DNA of 21,002 nt from positions 1 to 21,002 of the forward strand of contig CAZIBB010000015.1 of assembly GCA_964537075.1 (NCBI GenBank), written 5' to 3'. Origin of the DNA: CAYTED01 sp964537075 (lineage in GTDB: Bacteria; Patescibacteriota; Minisyncoccia; Moranbacterales; UBA1568). This document shows positions 7,171-13,489 of this stretch, piece after piece. Numbering within the stretch: position 1 is the first letter of the stretch; every line of letters starts with the position of its first letter. The notes under the pieces are model-generated. The model was not told where the DNA came from and ran no database searches. It saw nothing but the letters and a program-made list of their open reading frames with translations. The position numbers and the translations under genes were made by a program.

Positions 7171-7184
7171 CCTGAAATTTCAGG
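7171..7184. promoter_or_regulatory. Perfect palindrome at the transcription start (operator or 5' hairpin)
   Basis: CCTGAAATTTCAGG is a perfect 14-base palindrome located about +4 to +17 relative to the predicted start of the promoter at 7132-7160. This is a classical place for a repressor operator. As RNA it would form only a weak hairpin, so DNA binding by a dimeric regulator is the more natural reading. The regulator is unknown. Confidence 0.45.
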
Positions 7185-7215
7185 GGAGAGAAACTTAACA
7201 ATACATGAGGAGGGC

Positions 7216-7650
7216 ATGAAAACACTACCTGCCTTGAAGTCTCTCGGCAATGCGGTTACTGCTGTCCTTTTGTTCAGTGGTGCCCGCGTGGATGATGCCG
7301 GAATGTATTGGATCAGTAATTCGTTCGAGTATGTTTTGGCAGTTATTTCCATTTTTATTTTTTTGATTGTCTTGTTGGCAGCATTGATCCGTCTTCACGG
7401 TTTTTGTTCCGAACAATACGATTGGGATATATTCGGCCTGCGTCATTTGAATGACCTGGCGAATGGAATGGAGCCGAATGGTATGTCTGACAGAATAGCC
7501 ACTTGGACAGTGTCTCGGGGGCGAACCTGGATAAGTATCGTTGGTTCGTGTACGGTTGTCCTTCCATTGTTGCCCTTCTTTTGCGAGAAAGACCAGGGTG
7601 GAAAGAAAGTTTGCCATACGTCGTTTTCGGAAGTATTTTTTCCGCGATGA
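7216..7650 (+). CDS. Small membrane protein of unknown function, probably frameshifted
   Basis: The reading frame gives 144 residues with no recognised family. A weakly hydrophobic start (about 5-21) precedes one clear membrane segment (about 38-60), then a polar stretch. From about residue 101 the frame becomes unconvincing (Cys-rich, ending HTSFSEVFFPR). The frame in the third register takes over with a better membrane-protein pattern that runs to 7730. A run of five G at 7517-7521 lies at the switch, and one missing base there would join the two into a protein of about 171 residues. GGAGG lies only two bases before the ATG, which is unusually close. The gene is first in a unit with the PLP enzyme. 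Either a sequencing or assembly indel, a pseudogene or programmed slippage could explain it. Confidence 0.5.
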   Translation: MKTLPALKSLGNAVTAVLLFSGARVDDAGMYWISNSFEYVLAVISIFIFLIVLLAALIRLHGFCSEQYDWDIFGLRHLNDLANGMEPNGMSDRIATWTVSRGRTWISIVGSCTVVLPLLPFFCEKDQGGKKVCHTSFSEVFFPR

Positions 7651-7730
7651 TATGGGTTGCACTCTGGAAAGGTTTAGGGGTGTTCACATGGACATCCTAC
7701 GTGAAACCATTTCTTTCAAACTTAGGATAA
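7491..7730 (+). pseudogene. Probable C-terminal part of the frameshifted membrane protein
   Basis: This frame is open from 7491 (after the TGA at 7488-7490) to the TAA at 7728-7730. From about 7518 it encodes a plausible membrane-protein tail, starting ANLDKYRWFVYGCPSIVALL, with a second hydrophobic stretch LPYVVFGSIFSAMIWVALW near the end. It has no ribosome-binding site or ATG of its own. Its stop lies just before the AAGGAG ribosome site of the next gene, as expected for the true end of an operon gene. It is best read as the continuation of the gene starting at 7216. Confidence 0.5.
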
Positions 7731-7743
7731 AGGAGAAACATCA

Positions 7744-9060
7744 ATGAAAACAGATCTCAAATTGTCAGGATTGGACTTCCTTCGCATGGAGGTAGCGTCT
7801 TACGTTGAGGGGGGAGATGGACATTTTTCGAATCCCCAATCAATGCCGGATGGTGATTTCAGTGGGAAGTACCTGACGTCGAATGGAAAGAAGATTCTCG
7901 ACCTTACCCGGCTTGATTATCTGTCTCTCGGCATGTCCGATGAAGTACGGAAGATCATGATGGAAAGCGTTCGGGATTTCGATTTGGCCTGCCCTGCATC
8001 TCAAATGGTGATGCGCTGCGGTTCCACGGTGAAATTGGAACAGGCAGTGGCGGAACTTCATGGCATGGGGGAAAGCCTTATCTTCACTGCGGGGTATCCT
8101 GCGAATGAAAACGTTATTCAGGGACTTGGCTTGCGCCTCATGACCCCGCATCTCTTACCGTATATCAGGGGCGAAAAACTCGGCGACACCTCTCGTGCCA
8201 TCCCGACCATTTTTTTCGTTGACGAAGAGACACATTTTTCCCTCAGTCACGGAATCAAAATGGCGAAATTGCAAGCGGGGAAAAATCGCTGCATGTCTGA
8301 GCGGTTTCCAAGCGGTGATTATGACCGTCTCCTGGAATTGCTTGAAGAGTCGCAGCACATGTACGGCGATTTGGCAGTACGGGTTATCGTGAGCGATACG
8401 CTTTCATCTACTACCGGGAAGGTTTTCGATGTCGGTGCTTTGTATGAGATAGCGGAGGAGTATGACTGTCTCCTCTACCTCGATGAAGCGCATGCTATCG
8501 GTTGTATGGGTCCGGAAGGTCGTGGGATAGCCGCGAGCGTTCCTAATTATGGGCATTTCAGGGATCGAACATTGATCATGGGGACGCTTACGAAAGCAAT
8601 CTCTCAACTCGGGGGATACGTGACGGTGGCGGATCCGAACCTGGCATGTTTCCTACGGTCGGCAAGTCCGCAGTACATTTTCTCTGCGCCGATACCTCCG
8701 TGGATGGCCGAAGCAACAGTGAAGATTCTTGCACTGGTCAAAGGAAGTTATGGAGAACAGAAGCGAGTCAGGCTGGCAGCTGTCGCTCTACGTATGCGGC
8801 GGTTGCTTGAAGAAGAGGGTTTCAATATCCTCGGGTCAAAGAGTCATATCGTCTCTGTTTTTGTCGGCGATGATGAGAAGAACATCAGGACAAAGGCGTT
8901 TCTGGAGCGGAACGGGTTTATGCCGGCGATGTTCATATATCCGGCAGTACCCCGAGGTGGTTCTTCGATTCGTTTCTCCCTTTGCGCGGATATTACCGAT
9001 GACGAAGTAGATGCTCTCGTCGGTACGCTCGTCCGAGCGAGGAGAAGTATCAACTTCTGA
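7744..9060 (+). CDS. Alpha-oxoamine synthase-family PLP enzyme (BioF/KBL/CqsA-like)
   Basis: This 438-residue fold-type I PLP enzyme belongs to the family that condenses an amino acid with an acyl-CoA (BioF, KBL, serine palmitoyltransferase, ALA synthase, CqsA/LqsA). Visible active-site elements are the ring-stacking His in THFSLSHG (His164), DEAHAIG (Asp247, His250), the Schiff-base lysine in GTLTKAISQLGGYV (Lys284) and the family end IRFSLCADITDDEVDAL (409-425). The usual glycine-rich GSGGSR loop is replaced by an ACPASQMVMRCGST-like segment (82-95), and residues about 133-153 look like an insertion. Both argue against a routine BioF. No biotin genes are nearby. AAGGAG precedes the ATG at good spacing. 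The neighbours are a membrane protein upstream, and a membrane histidine kinase and receiver protein downstream. The family call is firm; the product is unknown. Confidence 0.88.
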   Translation: MKTDLKLSGLDFLRMEVASYVEGGDGHFSNPQSMPDGDFSGKYLTSNGKKILDLTRLDYLSLGMSDEVRKIMMESVRDFDLACPASQMVMRCGSTVKLEQAVAELHGMGESLIFTAGYPANENVIQGLGLRLMTPHLLPYIRGEKLGDTSRAIPTIFFVDEETHFSLSHGIKMAKLQAGKNRCMSERFPSGDYDRLLELLEESQHMYGDLAVRVIVSDTLSSTTGKVFDVGALYEIAEEYDCLLYLDEAHAIGCMGPEGRGIAASVPNYGHFRDRTLIMGTLTKAISQLGGYVTVADPNLACFLRSASPQYIFSAPIPPWMAEATVKILALVKGSYGEQKRVRLAAVALRMRRLLEEEGFNILGSKSHIVSVFVGDDEKNIRTKAFLERNGFMPAMFIYPAVPRGGSSIRFSLCADITDDEVDALVGTLVRARRSINF

Positions 9061-9078
9061 TTCAGCGAAGCATTATTT

Positions 9079-9131
9079 CTAGCACACTTGTGATATAATA
9101 TTCATAGTGTGCTAGTTTTTTTTGTTTTTTT
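9079..9131 (+). promoter_or_regulatory. Inverted repeat carrying a -10 box in its loop, followed by a T-run
   Basis: CTAGCACACT (9079-9088) and AGTGTGCTAG (9106-9115) are perfect 10-base inverted repeats around a 17-base loop. The loop contains TGATATAAT (9091-9099), an extended -10. A T-rich stretch follows the second arm. The element can act as a terminator for the PLP enzyme transcript and as a promoter for the kinase gene, with a start near 9106. The arms would also suit a dimeric regulator covering the -10. No good -35 is present. Confidence 0.6.
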
Positions 9132-10721
9132 ATGTTTGGCATCATCATACTTATTTCTGGTCTTTTGAATTTGATCTTGGGTCTTCTTGTTATTTTCGGA
9201 GGAAAAAGTGCGAAGGGGATGGGCGCTTTTGTTAGTTTCGCTTTCACGACTTTTTTTTGGTCTTTGTTTAATTTTTTCATTTATCACTCGGAAAACCCCC
9301 TGTTCGATGTGTTATCGTACGCTACCGGTCCGATTATCATCACCTCTCTGTTGATATGGGTGTACACGTTTTCCTTAAAAGAAAGAGAACGTCTTCCTTT
9401 TGCGACGCAATTCATAATTTATTTCCTCGGACTTACTTTTTCTGGCCTGGCTCTCTTTACTGATTTCATTATTTTTGACATTGAAAAGTCTTTAGGGAGC
9501 GGGTTTATCGAGAAGGCAGGAGTTCTCTTCCCAGCGTATGTGAGTTATATTTTTCTTGGGTATGTCGTCGTATTGTGGAAACTTACACGCTTGTATAAGG
9601 ATGTTGAAACCGAGAGAAAACCGCAGGTGAGGACTATTCTTACCGGTTTTTCCATTTATGGCGCTCTCAGTGTTCTTTTTAGTTTGATACTTCCTTTGGT
9701 TGGCTATGATGCTCTCATCGACTTCGATGTTCCGAGTTCGATGATCTTTGTCGCCTTCACAAGCTATGCAATCATCAATTATCGGCTGATGGATATCAAA
9801 CTTATATCCGTGGAGCTGTTTTCTATTTTGCTCGTTATTGTGACATTCATAAACTTTATTATTTCCCCAACCCTCGTATTGAAAGTATATGGTCTATTCA
9901 TCTTCATTATTGTGATGACACTTTCAATCTTTATGGTGAGAAGCGTGGTAGTGGAAGTAAAACGGAAGGAAGAGCTACAGGATATGTCGGATCGGTTGGC
10001 GCGGGCGAATGAAGAGTTGCGGAAACTCGATAATGCGAAGTCTGAGTTTATTTCCATCGCCTCGCATCAGTTGCGGACGCCCCTCACGGCCATCAAGGGT
10101 TTCCTCTCGCTCATCATGGAGGGTTCCTATGGCAAGGTGTCGCCGGAAATCCAGGATGTCTTGAATAAGGTGTATGCCTCGAATGACCGTATCGTGCAGC
10201 TCGTCGAGAATCTCCTCAATATCTCTCGTATCGAATCAGGACGCATCCAATACCAATTCGAAAAGTCTTCCATCGAGGACATTCTGAAGGATCTTTCTGA
10301 TATGTTTTTCGTCATGGCGAAGAATAAGAATCTCACTCTGACTTTCACGATCCCGAAGAAAAAGTTTCCATTGCTCTATATGGATGCCGGGAAAATCCGT
10401 GAGGTGATCTCGAATCTCATCGATAACGCTTTTAAATATACCGAGAAGGGCGGAGTCAATGTCGCACTGGAGCAGCGCGGGGCGGTCGCCCGGATCACTG
10501 TCTCCGATACCGGTATGGGCATAGAGGCCGCGACGATTCCTCATCTTTTCAGCAAGTTTATCCGCGGAAGTAAGGAAGCGTCCCGCGTGAACGTCGCCGG
10601 TACTGGACTCGGTCTTTATGTAGGACGGAGCTTCATCGAAGCGCATCATGGCAAGATATGGATCGAATCCGAAGGCGCCGGTAAGGGATCTCGTTTCATC
10701 GTCGAGCTTCCGATCGTATAA
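9132..10721 (+). CDS. Membrane sensor histidine kinase with 7TM-type sensor domain
   Basis: This 529-residue kinase has about seven or eight hydrophobic segments in residues 1-270 (roughly 4-22, 33-50, 64-80, 92-114, 133-150, 168-190, 202-216 and 230-268). The transition YAIINYRLMDIKL (212-224) is typical of the HisKA_7TM sensor class. A coiled linker leads to the dimerisation domain with the phospho-acceptor His312 in SIASHQLRTPLTAIKGF. The ATPase domain has the N box NLIDNAFKYTEKGG (428-441), G1 DTGMGI (459-464), the F-box region LFSKFIRGS and G2 GTGLGLYVGR (490-499). All catalytic elements are intact. The signal is unknown; a small hydrophobic ligand from the neighbouring PLP enzyme is conceivable. 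The ATG follows a T-rich leader without Shine-Dalgarno. The partner is probably the next gene. Confidence 0.92.
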   Translation: MFGIIILISGLLNLILGLLVIFGGKSAKGMGAFVSFAFTTFFWSLFNFFIYHSENPLFDVLSYATGPIIITSLLIWVYTFSLKERERLPFATQFIIYFLGLTFSGLALFTDFIIFDIEKSLGSGFIEKAGVLFPAYVSYIFLGYVVVLWKLTRLYKDVETERKPQVRTILTGFSIYGALSVLFSLILPLVGYDALIDFDVPSSMIFVAFTSYAIINYRLMDIKLISVELFSILLVIVTFINFIISPTLVLKVYGLFIFIIVMTLSIFMVRSVVVEVKRKEELQDMSDRLARANEELRKLDNAKSEFISIASHQLRTPLTAIKGFLSLIMEGSYGKVSPEIQDVLNKVYASNDRIVQLVENLLNISRIESGRIQYQFEKSSIEDILKDLSDMFFVMAKNKNLTLTFTIPKKKFPLLYMDAGKIREVISNLIDNAFKYTEKGGVNVALEQRGAVARITVSDTGMGIEAATIPHLFSKFIRGSKEASRVNVAGTGLGLYVGRSFIEAHHGKIWIESEGAGKGSRFIVELPIV

Positions 10722-10740
10722 ACTTTTTTGAATGAAGTGT

Positions 10741-10769
10741 TTGTTTCCTCGTCCTTTTTCTGTTAGAAT
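10741..10769 (+). promoter_or_regulatory. Promoter of the response regulator
   Basis: TTGTTT at 10741-10746, a 17-base spacer ending in TGT, and TAGAAT at 10764-10769 form an extended -10 promoter. Transcription would start near 10776, leaving about 20 bases before the ATG at 10796. Confidence 0.65.
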
Positions 10770-10795
10770 GAGGAAAATTCATACATGGAATCTGA

Positions 10796-11638
10796 ATGAC
10801 TATGGCAAAAATACTGTTGGTAGAGGATGATGTCTTCATCGCTGAGATTTATAAGAAAAAATTCGAGACAGCCGGTTTCGAGGTGGTGAATGCTGTTTCA
10901 GGAAAGCAGGTTTTGAAGGAACTTGCGGAAAATCACTACGATCTGACTCTGCTTGATCTCGTACTTCCTGAGGTTGCGGGGTTTGATATTCTCCGAGAGG
11001 TGCGGACTGCTCCCGGATACCCGAAGGATGCTCGGATCATCATTTTCTCGAATCTGAGTGGACCGGAAGAGCGTGATAGAGCTGTGAAATTGGGTGCCGA
11101 CGGATTCATCTCAAAGACCGAGTACACGCCGTCAAAGGTGTTGGAGGAAGTGAATCGGTATCTGCGGCAGTTCGATGAACAGAAAAAAAACGGCACCCGC
11201 AGGGATGAAGAGATGCAAACGACCGAAGGCGCCGTGTCAGATGCGAAACCGAAAGAACACGTTCCCGGAAAACGTATTCTGATAATCGAGGATGAACAAG
11301 TTTTCTCGGAAATGTTTTCGAAGCGTCTGACGGACGAAGGATATGCAGTGACTCTCAAGGAAAATGGTTTTGCGGGATTGGAAGAAGCGACGAATAATCC
11401 ATATGACCTCATCATTACCGATGCAGTGCTTCCCGGCATGATGGGTGGCGAGATCATTAAGAAGATCCGATCGGAAGAGACGACACAGAATGTCCTGATC
11501 ATCCTTCTCTCGGCCTCGCTCGATGAGCAGCAATTCGAGGAAGCATCGGTCGGTGCGACGAAATCATTTCTGAAAACAAAAATTACTCCGAGTGAGCTTG
11601 TCTATGAAGTGAATGCTCTTTTTACGGGGAAGAAGTAG
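10796..11638 (+). CDS. Response regulator with two receiver domains and no output domain
   Basis: Two receiver domains make up almost the whole 280-residue protein. Receiver 1 (about 4-125) has the acidic pocket EDD (10-12), phospho-acceptor Asp54 in LLDLVLPE and Lys107. Receiver 2 (about 159-278) has EDE (165-167), Asp209 in ITDAVLPG, Ser239 and Lys260. A charged linker (128-157) joins them. No DNA-binding or enzymatic output is present, so signals must pass by protein interaction or phosphotransfer. The second Met (10802) may equally be the start. A four-codon reading frame beginning at 10785 overlaps the ATG at 10796; with the start near 10776, the AGGA at 10771-10774 would not be transcribed. 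The gene follows the histidine kinase and probably receives its phosphate. Confidence 0.92.
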   Translation: MTMAKILLVEDDVFIAEIYKKKFETAGFEVVNAVSGKQVLKELAENHYDLTLLDLVLPEVAGFDILREVRTAPGYPKDARIIIFSNLSGPEERDRAVKLGADGFISKTEYTPSKVLEEVNRYLRQFDEQKKNGTRRDEEMQTTEGAVSDAKPKEHVPGKRILIIEDEQVFSEMFSKRLTDEGYAVTLKENGFAGLEEATNNPYDLIITDAVLPGMMGGEIIKKIRSEETTQNVLIILLSASLDEQQFEEASVGATKSFLKTKITPSELVYEVNALFTGKK

Positions 11639-11676
11639 TCTGTATCGGAGGCAGTAATTTTTTTGAGGATATTTTT

Positions 11677-13005
11677 ATGGAAACACTGAAACGGATGCTG
11701 ATCGCCGAAACGCCGTCAAAAGTAGGGGAAGATGTGAAGATAAACGGATGGGTGTCGGTGCGCCGTGATCATGGAAAGATTGTTTTCATCGATCTGCGAG
11801 ACAGATCTGGATTGGTACAGCTTGTGGTGGTGCCAATGGGAAATGAAGCACTCGCGGAAGCTGTGAAGGATGTACGAAGCGAATTTGCTTTGGAAATAAT
11901 TGGTCTTGTGAAGGCACGCCCAGGAAAGAAAGAAATTACCTTGCCATCCGATATCGAAATCGAAGTGAAGGAACTTTCTGTTTTATCTCGTCCGGTGGAA
12001 GAGCTTCCGGTGGATGTCTCGAGCAAGGAATTCAATATCAATCTGGAGACCTTACTCAATAATAGGACGATTTCACTTCGCAATGAAAAGGTACATTCGA
12101 TTTTTTCATTGTACTCGATTCTCCTCGAGGCGTATGCGGCGACCTGCCACAAGCGGGGATTCATGGAAATCAAGACGCCGAAGATTCTCTCTTCCGCGAC
12201 AGAGGGCGGTGCGAACTTTTTCAAGATCAAGTATTTCGATCGGGAGGCTTTTCTCGCTCAGTCGCCGCAGTTTTATAAGCAGGCAGGTGCCTCTGCATTC
12301 GAGCGGGTGTTCGAAATCGGAACGGTTTTCCGTGCAGAGCCGCATTTCACGACGCGCCATGTAAATGAATACACGGGTCTCGACGGTGAGATAGCTTTTA
12401 TTTCCGGATTTGAAGATGTGATGGCAGAGCTCGAAGGCATCATGATGGATGTCGTTTCTGCTCTTGGTGAACGAGGAAAAGACGAACTTGATCATCATCA
12501 AGCGACGGTTCCGCCACAGGTTTCGATTCCACGCCTGCGTTTATCAGAAGCGGTTGCTATTCTGAAAAAAGAATTCGGTAAGGAAACAGAAGGTGAGGAT
12601 ATCGATGCCGAGGGTGAGCGTATGATCGGCGAGTATGTCTCGAAAACATTCGGATCGGATTTCGTTTTCCTCACACATTATCCGACAGCACTCCGTCCAT
12701 TCTATAGCATGCCGTCTCCGGATGATCCGAAATATACCGAAACCTTCGACCTTATTTTCCGTGGTATTGAGATCGCATCCGGCGGACAGCGGATCCACAA
12801 TCATGCGATGCTTCTCGAGAGCATGAAGCGCAAGGGTTTGAATCCGGAGCAATTCAAGGACTATCTTGATATCTTCAAATACGGCGTTCCACCACATGGA
12901 GGTTGGGGGCTCGGTTCCGAGCGTATCATTCAGAAGCTCCTCGGTCTCGGCAGTATCAAGGAAGCCGTTCTCTTCCCTCGCGACGTCAAGCGCCTCACCC
13001 CGTAG
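11677..13005 (+). CDS. aspS: Aspartyl-tRNA synthetase, archaeal-type (probably nondiscriminating)
   Basis: This enzyme charges tRNA-Asp with aspartate in the cytosol and, if nondiscriminating, also tRNA-Asn for amidation by GatCAB. The N-terminal OB-fold anticodon domain (about 18-105) includes INGWVSVRRDHGKIVFIDLRDRSG. The class II catalytic core carries the motif 1 region KRGFMEIKTPKI (159-170), motif 2 FRAEPHFTTRHVNEYTG (218-234) and motif 3 GWGLGSERI (409-417). AQSPQFYKQ (194-202) and EGGANFFKIKYF are typical of the archaeal/eukaryotic branch. At 442 residues it lacks the large GAD insertion of the roughly 590-residue bacterial form. A GAGGA site lies about 9 bases before the ATG. It is 38 bases behind the response regulator gene and may be co-transcribed. 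A terminator follows. Discrimination cannot be settled from the motifs alone. Confidence 0.93.
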   Translation: METLKRMLIAETPSKVGEDVKINGWVSVRRDHGKIVFIDLRDRSGLVQLVVVPMGNEALAEAVKDVRSEFALEIIGLVKARPGKKEITLPSDIEIEVKELSVLSRPVEELPVDVSSKEFNINLETLLNNRTISLRNEKVHSIFSLYSILLEAYAATCHKRGFMEIKTPKILSSATEGGANFFKIKYFDREAFLAQSPQFYKQAGASAFERVFEIGTVFRAEPHFTTRHVNEYTGLDGEIAFISGFEDVMAELEGIMMDVVSALGERGKDELDHHQATVPPQVSIPRLRLSEAVAILKKEFGKETEGEDIDAEGERMIGEYVSKTFGSDFVFLTHYPTALRPFYSMPSPDDPKYTETFDLIFRGIEIASGGQRIHNHAMLLESMKRKGLNPEQFKDYLDIFKYGVPPHGGWGLGSERIIQKLLGLGSIKEAVLFPRDVKRLTP

Positions 13006-13036
13006 GGATTTTTAAGATGAAATAGGGTTTTTCATA

Positions 13037-13067
13037 AATAGGAGAATTAAAAAATCTCCTATTTTTG
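13037..13067 (+). terminator. Intrinsic terminator after aspS
   Basis: AAATAGGAGA (13037-13046) and TCTCCTATTT (13056-13065) form a perfect 10-bp stem with a 9-base A-rich loop, then TT. It separates aspS from the radical SAM operon. The T-tail runs into TTGACT, a possible alternative -35. Confidence 0.8.
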
Positions 13068-13080
13068 ACTTGCGGAATTA

Positions 13081-13109
13081 TTGACTTTATTGTGAAATTT
13101 TGCTAGTTA
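13081..13109 (+). promoter_or_regulatory. Promoter of the radical SAM operon
   Basis: TTGACT at 13081-13086, a 17-base spacer ending in TGC, and TAGTTA at 13104-13109. TATAAA at 13108-13113 is an alternative -10 with a longer spacer. The start would be near 13116, about 40 bases before the first gene. Confidence 0.6.
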
Positions 13110-13154
13110 TAAAGTAAGAGTCTACTGGACTTTAACAATCGGAGGGCGTTAATC

Positions 13155-13469
13155 ATGAGTTTATCAAGGAAATTCCAGCGGACCACGGAAGACTTCACGT
13201 GTGCACAATGCGGGAACTCTGTCTGCGGGAGCGGTTATACGAATCATTGCCCGAGATGTCTTTGGAGCAAGCACGTTGATATCAATCCTGGGGACCGCTT
13301 AGCGAAGTGCCAAGGGCTCATGGAGCCGATAGGCATAGAGTTGAAAGGTGGAGGATACATCATTCTTCATCGATGCACGGTATGTCATTCAATCAAGCGG
13401 AATAAGGCGACGTCAGGCGATAACTTCGAGACGATCCTTAATCTTTCGAGCCATCCGATCAAGCGGTAA
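13155..13469 (+). CDS. RNHCP-domain zinc-ribbon protein
   Basis: This 104-residue protein matches the small RNHCP family. It has FTCAQCGNSVCGSGYTNHCPRC, in which the signature Arg-Asn-His-Cys-Pro appears as TNHCP (residues 30-34), then LWSKHVDINPGDRLAKCQGLMEPIGI and a final HRCTVCHSIKRNKA. Paired Cys (CxxC at 16-19 and 76-79, plus CPRC) suggest one or two zinc sites. The family's function is unknown; binding to nucleic acid or protein is a general expectation for zinc ribbons. GGAGG lies 9 bases before the ATG. It is the first gene of a four-gene unit, 20 bases before the radical SAM gene, so it may be a regulator or accessory of that system. Confidence 0.85.
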   Translation: MSLSRKFQRTTEDFTCAQCGNSVCGSGYTNHCPRCLWSKHVDINPGDRLAKCQGLMEPIGIELKGGGYIILHRCTVCHSIKRNKATSGDNFETILNLSSHPIKR

Positions 13470-13489
13470 AACAACAGAGGAATCCCATC

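Noticed and set aside
7205..7219. Four-codon frame overlapping the start of the small membrane protein
   Set aside because: Short enough to be chance, and its only upstream purine-rich site is too far away.
7744..9060. Calling the PLP enzyme BioF for biotin synthesis
   Set aside because: No other biotin gene is nearby and the glycine-rich loop is not BioF-like; only the family level is supportable.
10722..10740. Terminator after the histidine kinase gene
   Set aside because: A short T-run is present but no hairpin precedes it.
10785..10799. Four-codon leader peptide before the response regulator
   Set aside because: The predicted transcript start (about 10776) removes its AGGA site and so short a frame arises easily by chance; recorded only in the gene entry.
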